Source: Acidimicrobiia bacterium
Lineage (GTDB): Bacteria > Actinomycetota > Acidimicrobiia > Spongiisociales > UBA5794
DNA length: 58,186 bases
NCBI GenBank assembly: GCA_036396535.1
Contig: DASWKR010000003.1
Coordinates: forward strand, 1 to 58,186
Direction: 5' to 3'
The notes under the pieces are model-generated. The model was not told the DNA's origin, did no database searches, and worked only from the letters and a program-made list of their open reading frames with translations. Every line of letters starts with the position of its first letter. Within the stretch, counting starts at the first letter, position 1. Below are positions 30,215 to 39,043 of the stretch, piece by piece. The position numbers and the translations under genes are program-made.

Positions 30215-31858
30215 GTGGAAACCCCCCGCAAGATCCTCGTGGCGGTCGCATGGCCGTACGCCCAGGGCCCTCTGCATCTCGGGCACCTCGCCGGCGCCTA
30301 CCTGTCGCCTGACATCTTCGCCAGGTACCACCGCGCCGCAGGCAACGACGTGCTCATGGTCTCGGGTAGCGACGTCCACGGCACCCCCATCACGGTCAAG
30401 GCCGAGGCGGAAGGCGTGACCCCCCAGGAGATCGTCGACCGATACCACCCCGAGTTCCTCGGCTACTGGAAGACGCTCGGCATCGACTTCGACCTCTTCA
30501 CGACGACGGGCACGGCGACTCACGCCCGGGTGGCGCAGGGCTTCTTCACCAAGCTCCTCGACAACGGGCACCTCTACCGCAAGACGGTCGACCAGTTCTA
30601 CGACGAGCATCATGGACGCTTTCTCCCGGACCGCTACATCGAGGGCACCTGTCCGCATTGCTCGTACCCTCACGCCCGCGGCGACCAATGCGACAACTGC
30701 GGCAAGACCCTCGATCCCGTCGATCTCATCGACCCCGTCAGCAAGCTGTCCGGCTCGCGTCCCGTGCTCCGCCCGACCGAGCACTACTACTGGCGGCTGA
30801 GCGCCTTCGGCGAGCCGCTGCTGAAGTGGCTCGGGTCGCGCCACGGATGGCGGCCGCACGTTCTCAACTTCGCCATCGGGATGGTCGAGGAGGGTCTCCA
30901 CGACCGCTCCTTCACCCGCGACCTCGACTGGGGCATCCCGATCCCCGTCGACGACCTCGGGCCGGGCAAGTCGATCTACGTGTGGTGGGAGGCGGTCATG
31001 GGCTACCTCTCTGCTCCGCAGGAGTGGGCGGAGCTTGGCGGTGACCCCGACGCGTGGAAGGCCTGGTGGGAGGATCCCGAAGCCGAGTCGTACTACTTCG
31101 TCGGCAAGGACAACGTCCCGTTTCACGCCGTCTACTGGCCGGCGTTGCTGATGGGCCACGGTGGCCTCAACCTGCCGACGGACGTCCCCGCCAACCATTT
31201 CGTCACGTTCGGTGGCGAGAAGGCATCGAAGTCGCGGGGAGTCGGGAGGTCGCTCGGCTGGTATCTCGAGCGCTTCGAGCCCGACGCCTTGCGGTATGCG
31301 ATCGGGACGAACCTCCCGGAGACGAACGACACCGACCTGTACGACGACGAGATGGTCAGGAGCATCAACGACGAGCTCGTCGCCAACTGGGGCAACCTCG
31401 TCAACAGGGTCGTATCGATGACTCACCGGTACTTCCACGGCGTCGTGCCGGAGCGCACCGCGCCCGGCGACGAGGACGTTGCGCTGCTGGAACGTCTCGC
31501 AGGAGCTTTCGACGAGGTCGGCGGGCTCATCGAGCAGGTGAAGCTGCGGGCCGCTTTGGCTGTCGCGATGGGAGCCGCCCAGGCGACGAATGCCTACCTC
31601 AGCGAGGCCGAGCCATGGCAGACCGCCAAGACCGACCTGGGGCGCACCGGGACGACGCTCAACGTCGCCCTCAACGCGGTGGCGCTCATCGCCACGGTGC
31701 TCGCCCCGTTCCTGCCGTTCACGTCGCGGGCGATCCTGCAGGATCTCGGGGTCGACGTTCCGCAAGCCGGGCCGCTGTGGGAACCGGTCGTGATCCATCC
31801 GGGGCGGGAGATCGCTCCGCCGCACCCTCTGTTCGCCAAGATAGAGGGGGGCCTCTGA
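30215..31858 (+). CDS. metG: Methionyl-tRNA synthetase
   Basis: A 547-residue class I synthetase that charges initiator and elongator tRNA-Met. Motifs are HLGHLAG (HIGH-type, near residues 18-24), a zinc knuckle CPHC...CDNC (about 146-164), YVWWEAVMGY, and the KMSKS loop, here EKASKSRG with Ala for Met. The anticodon-binding helical bundle (about 380-520) is complete, and no C-terminal tRNA-binding extension is present. The GTG at 30215 is chosen by homology and the -10 box 8 nt before it; the open frame upstream has no support. Confidence 0.95.
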   Translation: METPRKILVAVAWPYAQGPLHLGHLAGAYLSPDIFARYHRAAGNDVLMVSGSDVHGTPITVKAEAEGVTPQEIVDRYHPEFLGYWKTLGIDFDLFTTTGTATHARVAQGFFTKLLDNGHLYRKTVDQFYDEHHGRFLPDRYIEGTCPHCSYPHARGDQCDNCGKTLDPVDLIDPVSKLSGSRPVLRPTEHYYWRLSAFGEPLLKWLGSRHGWRPHVLNFAIGMVEEGLHDRSFTRDLDWGIPIPVDDLGPGKSIYVWWEAVMGYLSAPQEWAELGGDPDAWKAWWEDPEAESYYFVGKDNVPFHAVYWPALLMGHGGLNLPTDVPANHFVTFGGEKASKSRGVGRSLGWYLERFEPDALRYAIGTNLPETNDTDLYDDEMVRSINDELVANWGNLVNRVVSMTHRYFHGVVPERTAPGDEDVALLERLAGAFDEVGGLIEQVKLRAALAVAMGAAQATNAYLSEAEPWQTAKTDLGRTGTTLNVALNAVALIATVLAPFLPFTSRAILQDLGVDVPQAGPLWEPVVIHPGREIAPPHPLFAKIEGGL

Positions 31859-31927
31859 GTGGCCGCCGACCTCGCTGAGGGCGCCGGGCGGCCGGTCCGG
31901 CCACCCCTCGAGGACGAGTAGGCGCCG

Positions 31928-32689
31928 GTGGCGGCCTGGGTCGACTCGCACTGCCATCTCTTCCTCGCAGACGAGGCTGCCGGGACTCTCATCGGGCGCG
32001 CCCGCCAAGCCGGCGTGGCGTGGGTGATGTGCCCGGGAACCGACCTCGGGTCGTCCCTCGAGGCGAGGTCACTGGCGGCCGAGCATGCCGGGTTCGTCCT
32101 CTGGTCGGCGGGCCTCCATCCGCACGATGCGGCCTCGTGGGCCCGCCAGGGTGGCCGCATCTCGTCGCTTGCGGTGGAGGCGGCGGCGGTCGGCGAGTGT
32201 GGCCTCGACTTCTACCGGGATCTCTCTCCACGCCAAGACCAGGTCGCCGCCTTCCGGGCCCAGCTCGAGCTGGCCGGCCGGCTCGCCAAACCGGTGGTCG
32301 TGCATTGCCGCGACGCCTTCTCGGAGGTGCACGCCGAGCTGGAGCGAGCCCAGCTCGGGGAGCGGGCGGTCTTGCACTGCTGGACCGGCGGACCGAAGTG
32401 GACGAAGCGGTTCGCCGACCTCGGCGTCACCTTCTCGTTCGCCGGTCCCGTCGCCTTCGAGACCGGGGACACCGTTCGCCGCGGTGCCGCAGAGGCGCCA
32501 CCGGAGAGGACGATGGTCGAGACGGACACCCCGTACCTCTCACCCCCGCCACACCGGGGTGAGCCCAACGAGCCCGCCCGGGTTGCCTTGGTCGGAGCCG
32601 CCCTGGCGGACGTGTGGGGCGTCGACGTCGACGAGGTGGCTGCGCTGACCTCCGAGACGGCGACGCGGGTGTTCGGCGGGCCGCGATGA
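31928..32689 (+). CDS. tatD: TatD-family metal-dependent DNase
   Basis: A 253-residue TIM-barrel hydrolase. Metal ligands are seen in DSHCHLF (residues 6-12), VGECGLDFYRD (the Glu, near 95), VVVHCRDAF (His) and VETDTPYLSP (Asp). TatD enzymes act as 3'-5' DNases in repair and DNA fragment clearance. It starts at GTG 31928, 69 bp after metG, and overlaps ksgA by ATGA. In mycobacteria rpfB lies between these two genes; it is missing here. Confidence 0.93.
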   Translation: MAAWVDSHCHLFLADEAAGTLIGRARQAGVAWVMCPGTDLGSSLEARSLAAEHAGFVLWSAGLHPHDAASWARQGGRISSLAVEAAAVGECGLDFYRDLSPRQDQVAAFRAQLELAGRLAKPVVVHCRDAFSEVHAELERAQLGERAVLHCWTGGPKWTKRFADLGVTFSFAGPVAFETGDTVRRGAAEAPPERTMVETDTPYLSPPPHRGEPNEPARVALVGAALADVWGVDVDEVAALTSETATRVFGGPR

Positions 32690-33498
32690 CCGCCCAGCGC
32701 CGCACCGAGATAGCGGAGCTCCTGACCCGTCACGGGCTTCGTCCCGACAAGCGGCTCGGCCAGCACTTCCTCGCCGACCCGAACATCGTCGGAAAGATCG
32801 TGCGGCTCGCCGAGGTGGCGCCCGGGGACCGCGTCCTCGAGATCGGTGCCGGTACGGGGACGCTCACCATGGCGCTCGCCGATGCAGGGGCGTCGGTGGT
32901 GGCGTACGAGGTCGACTCCTCGCTCGGCCCCCTCCTCCGCGAGGTGCTCGCAGGGAGGGACGTGACCCTGCGGATCGCCGATGCCACGAGGTCGGACATC
33001 GCCGAGGACGTCACCGGCGGCCGATGGAAGCTGGTCGCCAACCTGCCGTATAACATCGGGACGCCGCTGTTGCTCGACATGCTCCGCGACCTGACCGCCG
33101 TCGAGTCGTTCACCGTGATGCTGCAGCGCGAGGTGGCCGATCGGCTCACCGCCGAGCCGGGCAGCAGGACGTACGGGCTCCCGTCCGTCGTCGCCCGCCT
33201 CTACGGCACGGTGCGCTTCGGGTTCGCGGTGCCGCCCCAGGTGTTCATCCCGCCGCCAGACGTCGGCTCCGCAGTCATCCGCATCGATCGCATCAGTCCC
33301 CACCCGGCCGCCGGCAGGGCGGAGTCGCTTGCTGCGGCCGCCTTTCGCATGCGTCGCAAGATGCTGCGTCGCTCCCTCGAAGCGACCCTGCATGACCCGG
33401 TCGCCACCCTCGAGTCCGCAGGAATCGAACCGACGGCAAGGGCGGAGGACCTGTCGGCCTCCGAGTATCTGCGGCTGGCGGAGGTCGCCGGGACATGA
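32686..33498 (+). CDS. rsmA: 16S rRNA dimethyladenosine transferase RsmA (KsgA)
   Basis: A 270-residue methyltransferase that dimethylates A1518 and A1519 of 16S rRNA late in 30S assembly. Motifs are LGQHFLADPNIV (residues 25-36), VLEIGAGTGTLT (SAM loop, near 47-58) and NLPYNIGTPLL (catalytic NLPY, about 120-130). It overlaps tatD by ATGA and ispE by ATGA, so all three are translationally coupled. Full length. Confidence 0.96.
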   Translation: MTAQRRTEIAELLTRHGLRPDKRLGQHFLADPNIVGKIVRLAEVAPGDRVLEIGAGTGTLTMALADAGASVVAYEVDSSLGPLLREVLAGRDVTLRIADATRSDIAEDVTGGRWKLVANLPYNIGTPLLLDMLRDLTAVESFTVMLQREVADRLTAEPGSRTYGLPSVVARLYGTVRFGFAVPPQVFIPPPDVGSAVIRIDRISPHPAAGRAESLAAAAFRMRRKMLRRSLEATLHDPVATLESAGIEPTARAEDLSASEYLRLAEVAGT

Positions 33499-34436
33499 GA
33501 GGCATCGCCTGTGCCAAAGTGAACCTCGGGTTGCAGGTCTCGGGCACGCGACCCGACGGATTGCACGACCTGACGGGGCTCTTCCAGTCGATTGCGTGGA
33601 CCGACCGCCTCCGGCTCGTCACCGGGGTGGATGAGGACTCGATGGCCGCCTTCGATCCGGGCCGGCCCGTCCCCGAAGGCGACGAGAACCTCGCTTGGCG
33701 GGCTGCCGCCGCAGTACGCCAGGTCGCCGCCAGTCCCCGGCCGATGTCGCTCGAGCTCGACAAGCGAATCCCCGTGGCCGCAGGGCTCGGGGGCGGTTCG
33801 GCAGACGCCGCCCTGTCGCTCGTGATGGCGGCCTGGGCGTTCGACGTCCCGATGGACGACGTCACGCCGCTGGCGCCGATGCTCGGCTCAGACGTGAGCT
33901 TCTGCCTGCTCGGCGGCACTGCGGTGGTGAGCGGGGGAGGCGAAGCGGTCGCGGCGCTGCCGGACGCCGCCGGGTTCGCCCTCGCCGTCGTCGTTCCGCC
34001 GATCGAGCTGTCGACTGCCGCCGTGTACGCCCGCTGGGACTCCCTCGGGGGGCCGCAAGCAGCCGGCGTGGGAGGCGCCGACCTGCCTCCCTCACTGCGA
34101 GACCTCGCCCCGCTGCGAAACGACCTATACGGCGCAGCGGTCGCCGAGGCGCCGGCGGTCGACGAGTGGCGTTCCGAGCTGGCCGGGAGGTTCGATCGTA
34201 CGGTCCTCATGTCCGGCAGCGGTCCTGCGCTCTTCGCCTTCTTCGTCGACGTCGACGAGGCCGCCGATGCGATCCGTCGGCTGCCGGCCGGCGCCAGGGA
34301 TGCGTGGGCCGGCGAGCCGGTCCCTTTCGGGTGGGCGGTGCGTCGCCGGGAAGGCGATCCGATCGCCGCCGGCTCGGGGACGACGTGGACCGAGGAACAG
34401 GAAACCCGCTGGTGGCCGGGTACGTTCGACACGTGA
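33495..34436 (+). CDS. ispE: 4-diphosphocytidyl-2-C-methyl-D-erythritol kinase IspE
   Basis: A 313-residue GHMP kinase of the MEP isoprenoid pathway. It has AKVNLGLQVSGTRPDGLHDL (in part AKVNLGL at residues 7-13), the ATP loop PVAAGLGGGSADAA (about 93-106) and the C-terminal GSGPALFAFF glycine motif. The stop is about 55 nt before tRNA-Gln. It shares the ksgA operon by an ATGA overlap. It supplies isoprenoids needed for the undecaprenyl carrier handled by UppP. Confidence 0.95.
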   Translation: MRGIACAKVNLGLQVSGTRPDGLHDLTGLFQSIAWTDRLRLVTGVDEDSMAAFDPGRPVPEGDENLAWRAAAAVRQVAASPRPMSLELDKRIPVAAGLGGGSADAALSLVMAAWAFDVPMDDVTPLAPMLGSDVSFCLLGGTAVVSGGGEAVAALPDAAGFALAVVVPPIELSTAAVYARWDSLGGPQAAGVGGADLPPSLRDLAPLRNDLYGAAVAEAPAVDEWRSELAGRFDRTVLMSGSGPALFAFFVDVDEAADAIRRLPAGARDAWAGEPVPFGWAVRRREGDPIAAGSGTTWTEEQETRWWPGTFDT

Positions 34437-34492
34437 TGGGACGATGCGTCTCCGTACCTACACTTCGTTGTCGCCATCGTCTGGCCCCTGAT

Positions 34493-34564
34493 TGGGGGGT
34501 GGTGTAACTGGCAGCACTAGTGGTTTTGGTCCACTCGGTCCGGGTTCGAGTCCTGGCCCCCCAG
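34493..34564 (+). tRNA. tRNA-Gln (anticodon TTG)
   Basis: Complete 72-nt cloverleaf: acceptor TGGGGGG/CCCCCCA, D arm with TGTAACTGGCAGCA, anticodon stem AGTGG/CCACT with loop TTTTGGT (anticodon TTG, reads CAA), T arm with GGTTCGAGTCC and discriminator G. The start codon of glmU follows 2 nt after the discriminator base. Confidence 0.96.
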
Positions 34565-34566
34565 CG

Positions 34567-35970
34567 ATGACGGTTCCACGCGTTCACGCTGTCGTGCTCG
34601 CCGCCGGCAAGGGCACTCGTATGAAGTCGGAGCTGGCGAAGGTGCTGCACGAGGCGGCGGGAATGCCCCTGGTCGGCTGGGTGATGGCGGCCCTCACCAA
34701 GCTCGATCTCGCCGACGTGTGCGTCGTCGTCGGCTACCAGGCGGACGAGGTTCGCGCCCTGCTGCCCGAGGGAGTCACCACCGCCCTCCAGTCCGACCAG
34801 CACGGCACGGGCCATGCCACCCAGGTGGCGCTCGAATCGCTCGAGCTCAGTGAGGGTCTCGGTGAGGGTGACGTGATCCTCGTGGTGCTCGGCGACATGC
34901 CCCTGCTCCTTCCGGAGACGCTCGAGGCGGTCATCGCCCGGCACACGGAGGCGGCCGCCCACGCCACCATCCTCACCACGGAGCTCGGCGACCCGACGGG
35001 GTACGGGCGGATCGTTCGCGACGGCGCCAGGGTGACGGCGATCGTCGAGGACCGCGATGCGAACGACGAGCAGCGGTCGATCTGCGAGGTCAACACGTCG
35101 ATCTATGCGTTCGACGCCGCCGCGCTGCGCGAGGCGCTCGAGAGGGTGGTCCGCCACAACGCCCAGGGGGAGATGTACCTGACAGACGTCGTCGCCATCA
35201 TGGTCGAGGATGGAAAGGACGTCGTCACCCTGTCCGGCGACGCGGTGGAGGTGATGGGGGTCAACTCGCACGACCAGCTCGCAGCGGCCGCCGGAGAGCT
35301 GCGCCGCCGCATCAACAGGCGCTGGATGCGTGACGGCGTCTGGATGGCAGACCCGGACCGGACGTACATCGAGCCCTCGGTCACCCTGGCGCCCGGAGCG
35401 CGCATCCACCCCGACGTGCACCTCGTGGGCGCCACCGTCGTCGACGCCGGCGCCGAGGTCGGCCCGTCCGTATACGCCGAGGACAGCGCCATCGGGCCGG
35501 ACTCCAAGGTGTGGTACGCCGTCCTGCGCGGCGCCTCGATCGGCCCGGGAGCCCAGGTTGGGCCGTACGCCAGCCTCAGGCCGGGCGCCGAGTTGCTCGA
35601 CGAGTCGAAGGCGGGGACGTTCGTCGAGGTGAAGGCGTCGACCATCGGCCACGGATCGAAGGTCCCGCACCTCTCATACATCGGCGACGCCACCATCGGC
35701 GAAGGCTCGAACATCGGCGCCGGCACGATCACCGTCAACTACGACGGTTTCGCCAAGCACAGGACGAAGATCGGCGCCCGGGTGAAGATCGGCAGCGACA
35801 CGATGCTCGTCGCTCCGGTCGAGGTGGGGGACGACGCATATACGGGGGCGGGCTCCGTCATCACCGAGGACGTGGCGCCCGGGGCGCTGGCAGTCGAGCG
35901 GTCACCGCAGATAGAGATCACGGGCTACGCTGCGCGTCGGGAACAGCGGGCTCGCGAGGAGCGTGACTGA
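34567..35970 (+). CDS. glmU: Bifunctional GlmU (GlcN-1-P acetyltransferase / GlcNAc-1-P uridyltransferase)
   Basis: A 467-residue two-domain enzyme making UDP-GlcNAc for peptidoglycan. The N-terminal uridyltransferase has LAAGKGTRMKSEL (residues 10-22), QHGTGHA and LGDMPLL. The C-terminal left-handed beta-helix (from about 250) has GPYASLRPG, HLSYIGDA and NIGAGTITVNYDG with the acetyltransfer His and Asn. The ATG at 34567 lies 2 nt behind tRNA-Gln, leaving no room for a ribosome site outside the tRNA. Translation must therefore begin on a leaderless mRNA made by tRNA processing, or from within a tRNA-containing leader. The stop overlaps prs by one base. Confidence 0.96.
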   Translation: MTVPRVHAVVLAAGKGTRMKSELAKVLHEAAGMPLVGWVMAALTKLDLADVCVVVGYQADEVRALLPEGVTTALQSDQHGTGHATQVALESLELSEGLGEGDVILVVLGDMPLLLPETLEAVIARHTEAAAHATILTTELGDPTGYGRIVRDGARVTAIVEDRDANDEQRSICEVNTSIYAFDAAALREALERVVRHNAQGEMYLTDVVAIMVEDGKDVVTLSGDAVEVMGVNSHDQLAAAAGELRRRINRRWMRDGVWMADPDRTYIEPSVTLAPGARIHPDVHLVGATVVDAGAEVGPSVYAEDSAIGPDSKVWYAVLRGASIGPGAQVGPYASLRPGAELLDESKAGTFVEVKASTIGHGSKVPHLSYIGDATIGEGSNIGAGTITVNYDGFAKHRTKIGARVKIGSDTMLVAPVEVGDDAYTGAGSVITEDVAPGALAVERSPQIEITGYAARREQRAREERD

Positions 35971-36941
35971 TGGAGATCACGAGCCGAAAGCGTCTCATGG
36001 TGTTCAGCGGGTCGGCCAACGAGGGTCTCGCCCGCGAGGTCTCCAACATCCTCGGGACGAACCTCGGCGGCGTCGAGCGCTCCGTGTTCGCCAATGGTGA
36101 GGTCTACATCCACTACACCGAGAGCGTCCGCGGGGCGGACTGCTTCGTCATCCAGAGCCACAGCCATCCGATCAACTTCCACATCATGGAGCAGTTGATC
36201 ATGATCGATGCCCTCAAGCGGGCCTCGGCCAAGCAGATCACCGCGGTCGTGCCGTTCTTCGGCTACGCCAGGCAGGACAAGAAGGGCAGGGCACGCGAGC
36301 CGATCACCGCCAAGCTGATGGGCGACCTGTTCATGGCGGCCGGTGCAGACAGGATCGTGTGCGTCGACCTCCACACCGGGCAGATCCAGGGCTTCGTCGA
36401 CAAGCCGTTCGACCACCTCACCGCGCTGCCGGTCTTCGTCGAGCACCTCACCAAGTCGCTCGACGGGCCGACGACGATCGTCTCGCCTGACGCCGGCAGG
36501 GTGAAGATCGCCGCCAAGTACGCCAACCACCTCGACGCCGAGGTGGCGTTCGTGCACAAGCGGCGCCGCACGGACGTGCGCAACCAGGTGTCGGCTCTCG
36601 AGATCGTCGGCATGGTCGAGGGCAGGCACTGCGTCATCGTGGACGACATGATCGACACTGCGTCGACCGCGGTGGCCGCCGCCGAGCTCATCATGGCCCG
36701 TGGCGCCCTCAGCGTGCGCCTGGTAGCGACCCATGGCGTGCTGTCGGAGCCCGCCGTCGATCGGATCAAGAACGCCCCCATCAGTGAGCTGGTCATCTCG
36801 AACACGCTGCCCATCCCGGACGACGCCACGGATCTCGACAAGCTCACCGTGCTCTCGATCGGATCACTGCTCGCCGGCACGATCAACGCCATCTTCACGG
36901 ACGCCTCGGTCAGCGAGATCTTCAAGGGCGAGAACATCTAG
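35970..36941 (+). CDS. prs: Ribose-phosphate pyrophosphokinase
   Basis: A 323-residue PRPP synthase. It has PFFGYARQDKK (about residues 92-102), the ATP-binding VDLHTGQIQGF (near 134-144) and the PRPP-binding loop VIVDDMIDTASTA (about 224-236). PRPP feeds purine, pyrimidine, histidine, tryptophan and NAD synthesis. The start shares a base with the glmU stop (TGATG), so glmU-prs form one unit as in other actinobacteria. It is convergent with the MFS gene 18 bp downstream. Confidence 0.96.
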   Translation: MEITSRKRLMVFSGSANEGLAREVSNILGTNLGGVERSVFANGEVYIHYTESVRGADCFVIQSHSHPINFHIMEQLIMIDALKRASAKQITAVVPFFGYARQDKKGRAREPITAKLMGDLFMAAGADRIVCVDLHTGQIQGFVDKPFDHLTALPVFVEHLTKSLDGPTTIVSPDAGRVKIAAKYANHLDAEVAFVHKRRRTDVRNQVSALEIVGMVEGRHCVIVDDMIDTASTAVAAAELIMARGALSVRLVATHGVLSEPAVDRIKNAPISELVISNTLPIPDDATDLDKLTVLSIGSLLAGTINAIFTDASVSEIFKGENI

Positions 36942-36959
36942 CTTCGCCCGCGTTCCGCC

Positions 36960-38231
36960 TCAGGCCGGCGGAAGCTCTTGGAGCAGGGCGGCGGCGTCGC
37001 GGGGCCCTTCGACGGGAGCGGTCTTGGCCCCTTCCGCCCATTTGGCGAGGGCGAGGGCGACGACGCCGTAGCCGAAGAAGGACAGGATGAGCGGGTTGGC
37101 GGTGCCGTCGAACGCCCGGTCCGTGATCGAGCCGAGGACGGCCCCGCCTGCCATCGAGATCGTGCCGAGGACGGCGGCTGCGGTCCCGGCCAGCTTGCCC
37201 ATGTGGTCCATGGCCAGGGTGTTGGCGCTCGGGATGAGCAGGGCGTGGCACACGAGCAACGCCGTCAGGCCGACGACGAATGGCCAGAACCCCGGCACGC
37301 CGTCGGCGGCCCGCACCATCCACAGCACGCCCGCTCCGAGCACGACGTATGCCGTCAGGGCGGCGTGCGCCAGGCGCTTGGTCCCGACGCGCTCGACGAC
37401 CATCGCGCTGGCGACCATGGCAGCGCCCATGACCGCTGCGATGCCACCGAAGATGAAGGGGAACTGGTCCTCGAGGCCGAACACGTCGGAGAAGATGATC
37501 TCGCTGCTCGCCAGGTAGGAGCTGAACGGGGCGAACAGCGCCGTGGTGACCAGCCCATAGCCGAGCGTCTGGCGATGGGTGAGCACCTGGCGGGCGCCCC
37601 GCAGCACCGGGGTGAACTGCAGGGGCCGTCGGTGCTCCTCCCTCAATGTCTCGGGGAGCCGGACGATCCAGACGGCGAGCGTCAGCGAGAACAGGACGCA
37701 GACACCGAACACCCACTGCCACGGTGCGACCGCGATCACGGCGGCGCCGACGGTCGGCGCCACGACCGGCACGAGCACGAACACGGCCATCACCATGGAC
37801 ATCGTGCGAGCCATCCGCTCGCCGGAGAACGAATCGCGCACGACGGCGATGGCGATCACCCGGCCGCCTGCAGCCCCCGCTCCCCAGATGAAACGGGTCA
37901 CGTACATGAGACCGATCGAGGGCACCAGGGCGGACGAGAGCGCTCCGAAGGCGTAGATGGCGAGGCCTCCGTACAGCGCCGGCTTGCGCCCGAATCGATC
38001 GGCTATCGGTCCGTAGAACAGCTGACCGAAGGCCAGCCCGAAGAAGTACGCCGTCACGATGCCGGCCACGGCCGTCGAACCCTCGGCGAGCCCGAAGTGC
38101 TCCCTGATCACCGGGAACGCCGGGAGCATCAGGTCGATGCCGAGCGCGCCGAGCGCCATGATCATCGAGATCATGGCGACGAACTGCTTCTCGCCGAGGG
38201 AAGCCCGCTCGAGTGCCTGCGTACCTGCCAT
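36960..38231 (-). CDS. MFS transporter of the Bcr/CflA drug-resistance type
   Basis: A 423-residue protein with twelve membrane segments. The A-motif between TM2 and TM3 is seen in YGPIADRFGRKPAL (about residues 73-86). TM1 LGALGIDLMLPAFPVI has the Bcr/CflA pattern (DxxxPAxP). Such pumps export bicyclomycin, chloramphenicol, sulfonamides or amino acids; the substrate is not predictable. ATG 38231 is chosen; the longer frame upstream overlaps the L25 promoter region. It interrupts the glmU-prs / L25-pth core order. Confidence 0.88.
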   Translation of the reverse strand: MAGTQALERASLGEKQFVAMISMIMALGALGIDLMLPAFPVIREHFGLAEGSTAVAGIVTAYFFGLAFGQLFYGPIADRFGRKPALYGGLAIYAFGALSSALVPSIGLMYVTRFIWGAGAAGGRVIAIAVVRDSFSGERMARTMSMVMAVFVLVPVVAPTVGAAVIAVAPWQWVFGVCVLFSLTLAVWIVRLPETLREEHRRPLQFTPVLRGARQVLTHRQTLGYGLVTTALFAPFSSYLASSEIIFSDVFGLEDQFPFIFGGIAAVMGAAMVASAMVVERVGTKRLAHAALTAYVVLGAGVLWMVRAADGVPGFWPFVVGLTALLVCHALLIPSANTLAMDHMGKLAGTAAAVLGTISMAGGAVLGSITDRAFDGTANPLILSFFGYGVVALALAKWAEGAKTAPVEGPRDAAALLQELPPA

Positions 38232-38371
38232 CCGAGGCGACCCTAGTGGTGGCCCGTCGACCGGCTGATCGGTTTCGACCGAGCCGGCGGGCCGCAACTA
38301 TCATCGGGGGACCTCATCCGGGCTTCGCGGCAGGTACGCGCGCCCCGGGTACCGTTGACACAGGAGAGATC

Positions 38372-39043
38372 ATGGACCAGGTCACGTTGCGCGCCGCCAA
38401 ACGAGACGGCAAGGGCACGCGCCCCGCTCGCAGGCTCCGCCGCGAGGGCCGGATCCCGGCCATCGTATACGGGCACGGGATGGAGGCGCTGGCGGTCACG
38501 GTCGGCTCGCGTGACCTGTTCGCCGTCCTCCACAGCGAAGGGGGATTGAACGCCCTCATCGACCTCGACGTGGAAGGCGGCAAGAACGTCCTCACGGTGG
38601 CGAGGGAGATCCAGCGCCATCCGGTCCGCGGCGAGATCACCCACCTCGACTTCATCCAAGTCTCGCTCGACGAGGAGATCAGCGCCGACGTGTCGGTCGA
38701 CTACGCCGGCATCCCGGCCGGCGTGTCCGAGGACGGCGGTGTCGTCGAGACGATCGAGGCCACGGTTACGATCACCGCTCTCCCGACCGCCATTCCGTCG
38801 TCGATCGAGGTCGACATCTCGCACATGGAGATCGGAGACACGCTGCGGCTGTCCGACCTGCCTGCCATCGAGGGCGTCACCTACACGGCCGACCCGGAGC
38901 GGCCGCTTCTCACAGTGCTGGTGCCGCGCGTCGAGGAGGAGCCCGAGCCGGCGGAAGGCGAGGAGCTCGAAGGCGAGCCGGGTGCCGAGCTCGAGGCCGG
39001 GGACGAAGCAGAGCCGGCGGACGAAGAGAGCGAAGCGGACTGA
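38372..39043 (+). CDS. rplY: Large-subunit ribosomal protein bL25 (CTC/TL5 type)
   Basis: A 223-residue long-form L25 that binds 5S rRNA. The N-terminal domain (about 1-92) has [15 protein letters not shown] and the C-terminal TL5 domain (93-190) has [19 protein letters not shown] and GDTLRLSDL. An acidic Glu/Ala tail (about 190-223) follows. The ATG has CAGGAGAG upstream, and a -35-like TTGACA lies in the same region. The stop overlaps the pth start (CTGA). Confidence 0.94.
   Translation: MDQVTLRAAKRDGKGTRPARRLRREGRIPAIVYGHGMEALAVTVGSRDLFAVLHSEGGLNALIDLDVEGGKNVLTVAREIQRHPVRGEITHLDFIQVSLDEEISADVSVDYAGIPAGVSEDGGVVETIEATVTITALPTAIPSSIEVDISHMEIGDTLRLSDLPAIEGVTYTADPERPLLTVLVPRVEEEPEPAEGEELEGEPGAELEAGDEAEPADEESEAD

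Noticed and set aside
30200-32008. 602-codon minus-strand open frame
   Set aside because: Antisense of metG and tatD; composition and lack of motifs mark it as a shadow.
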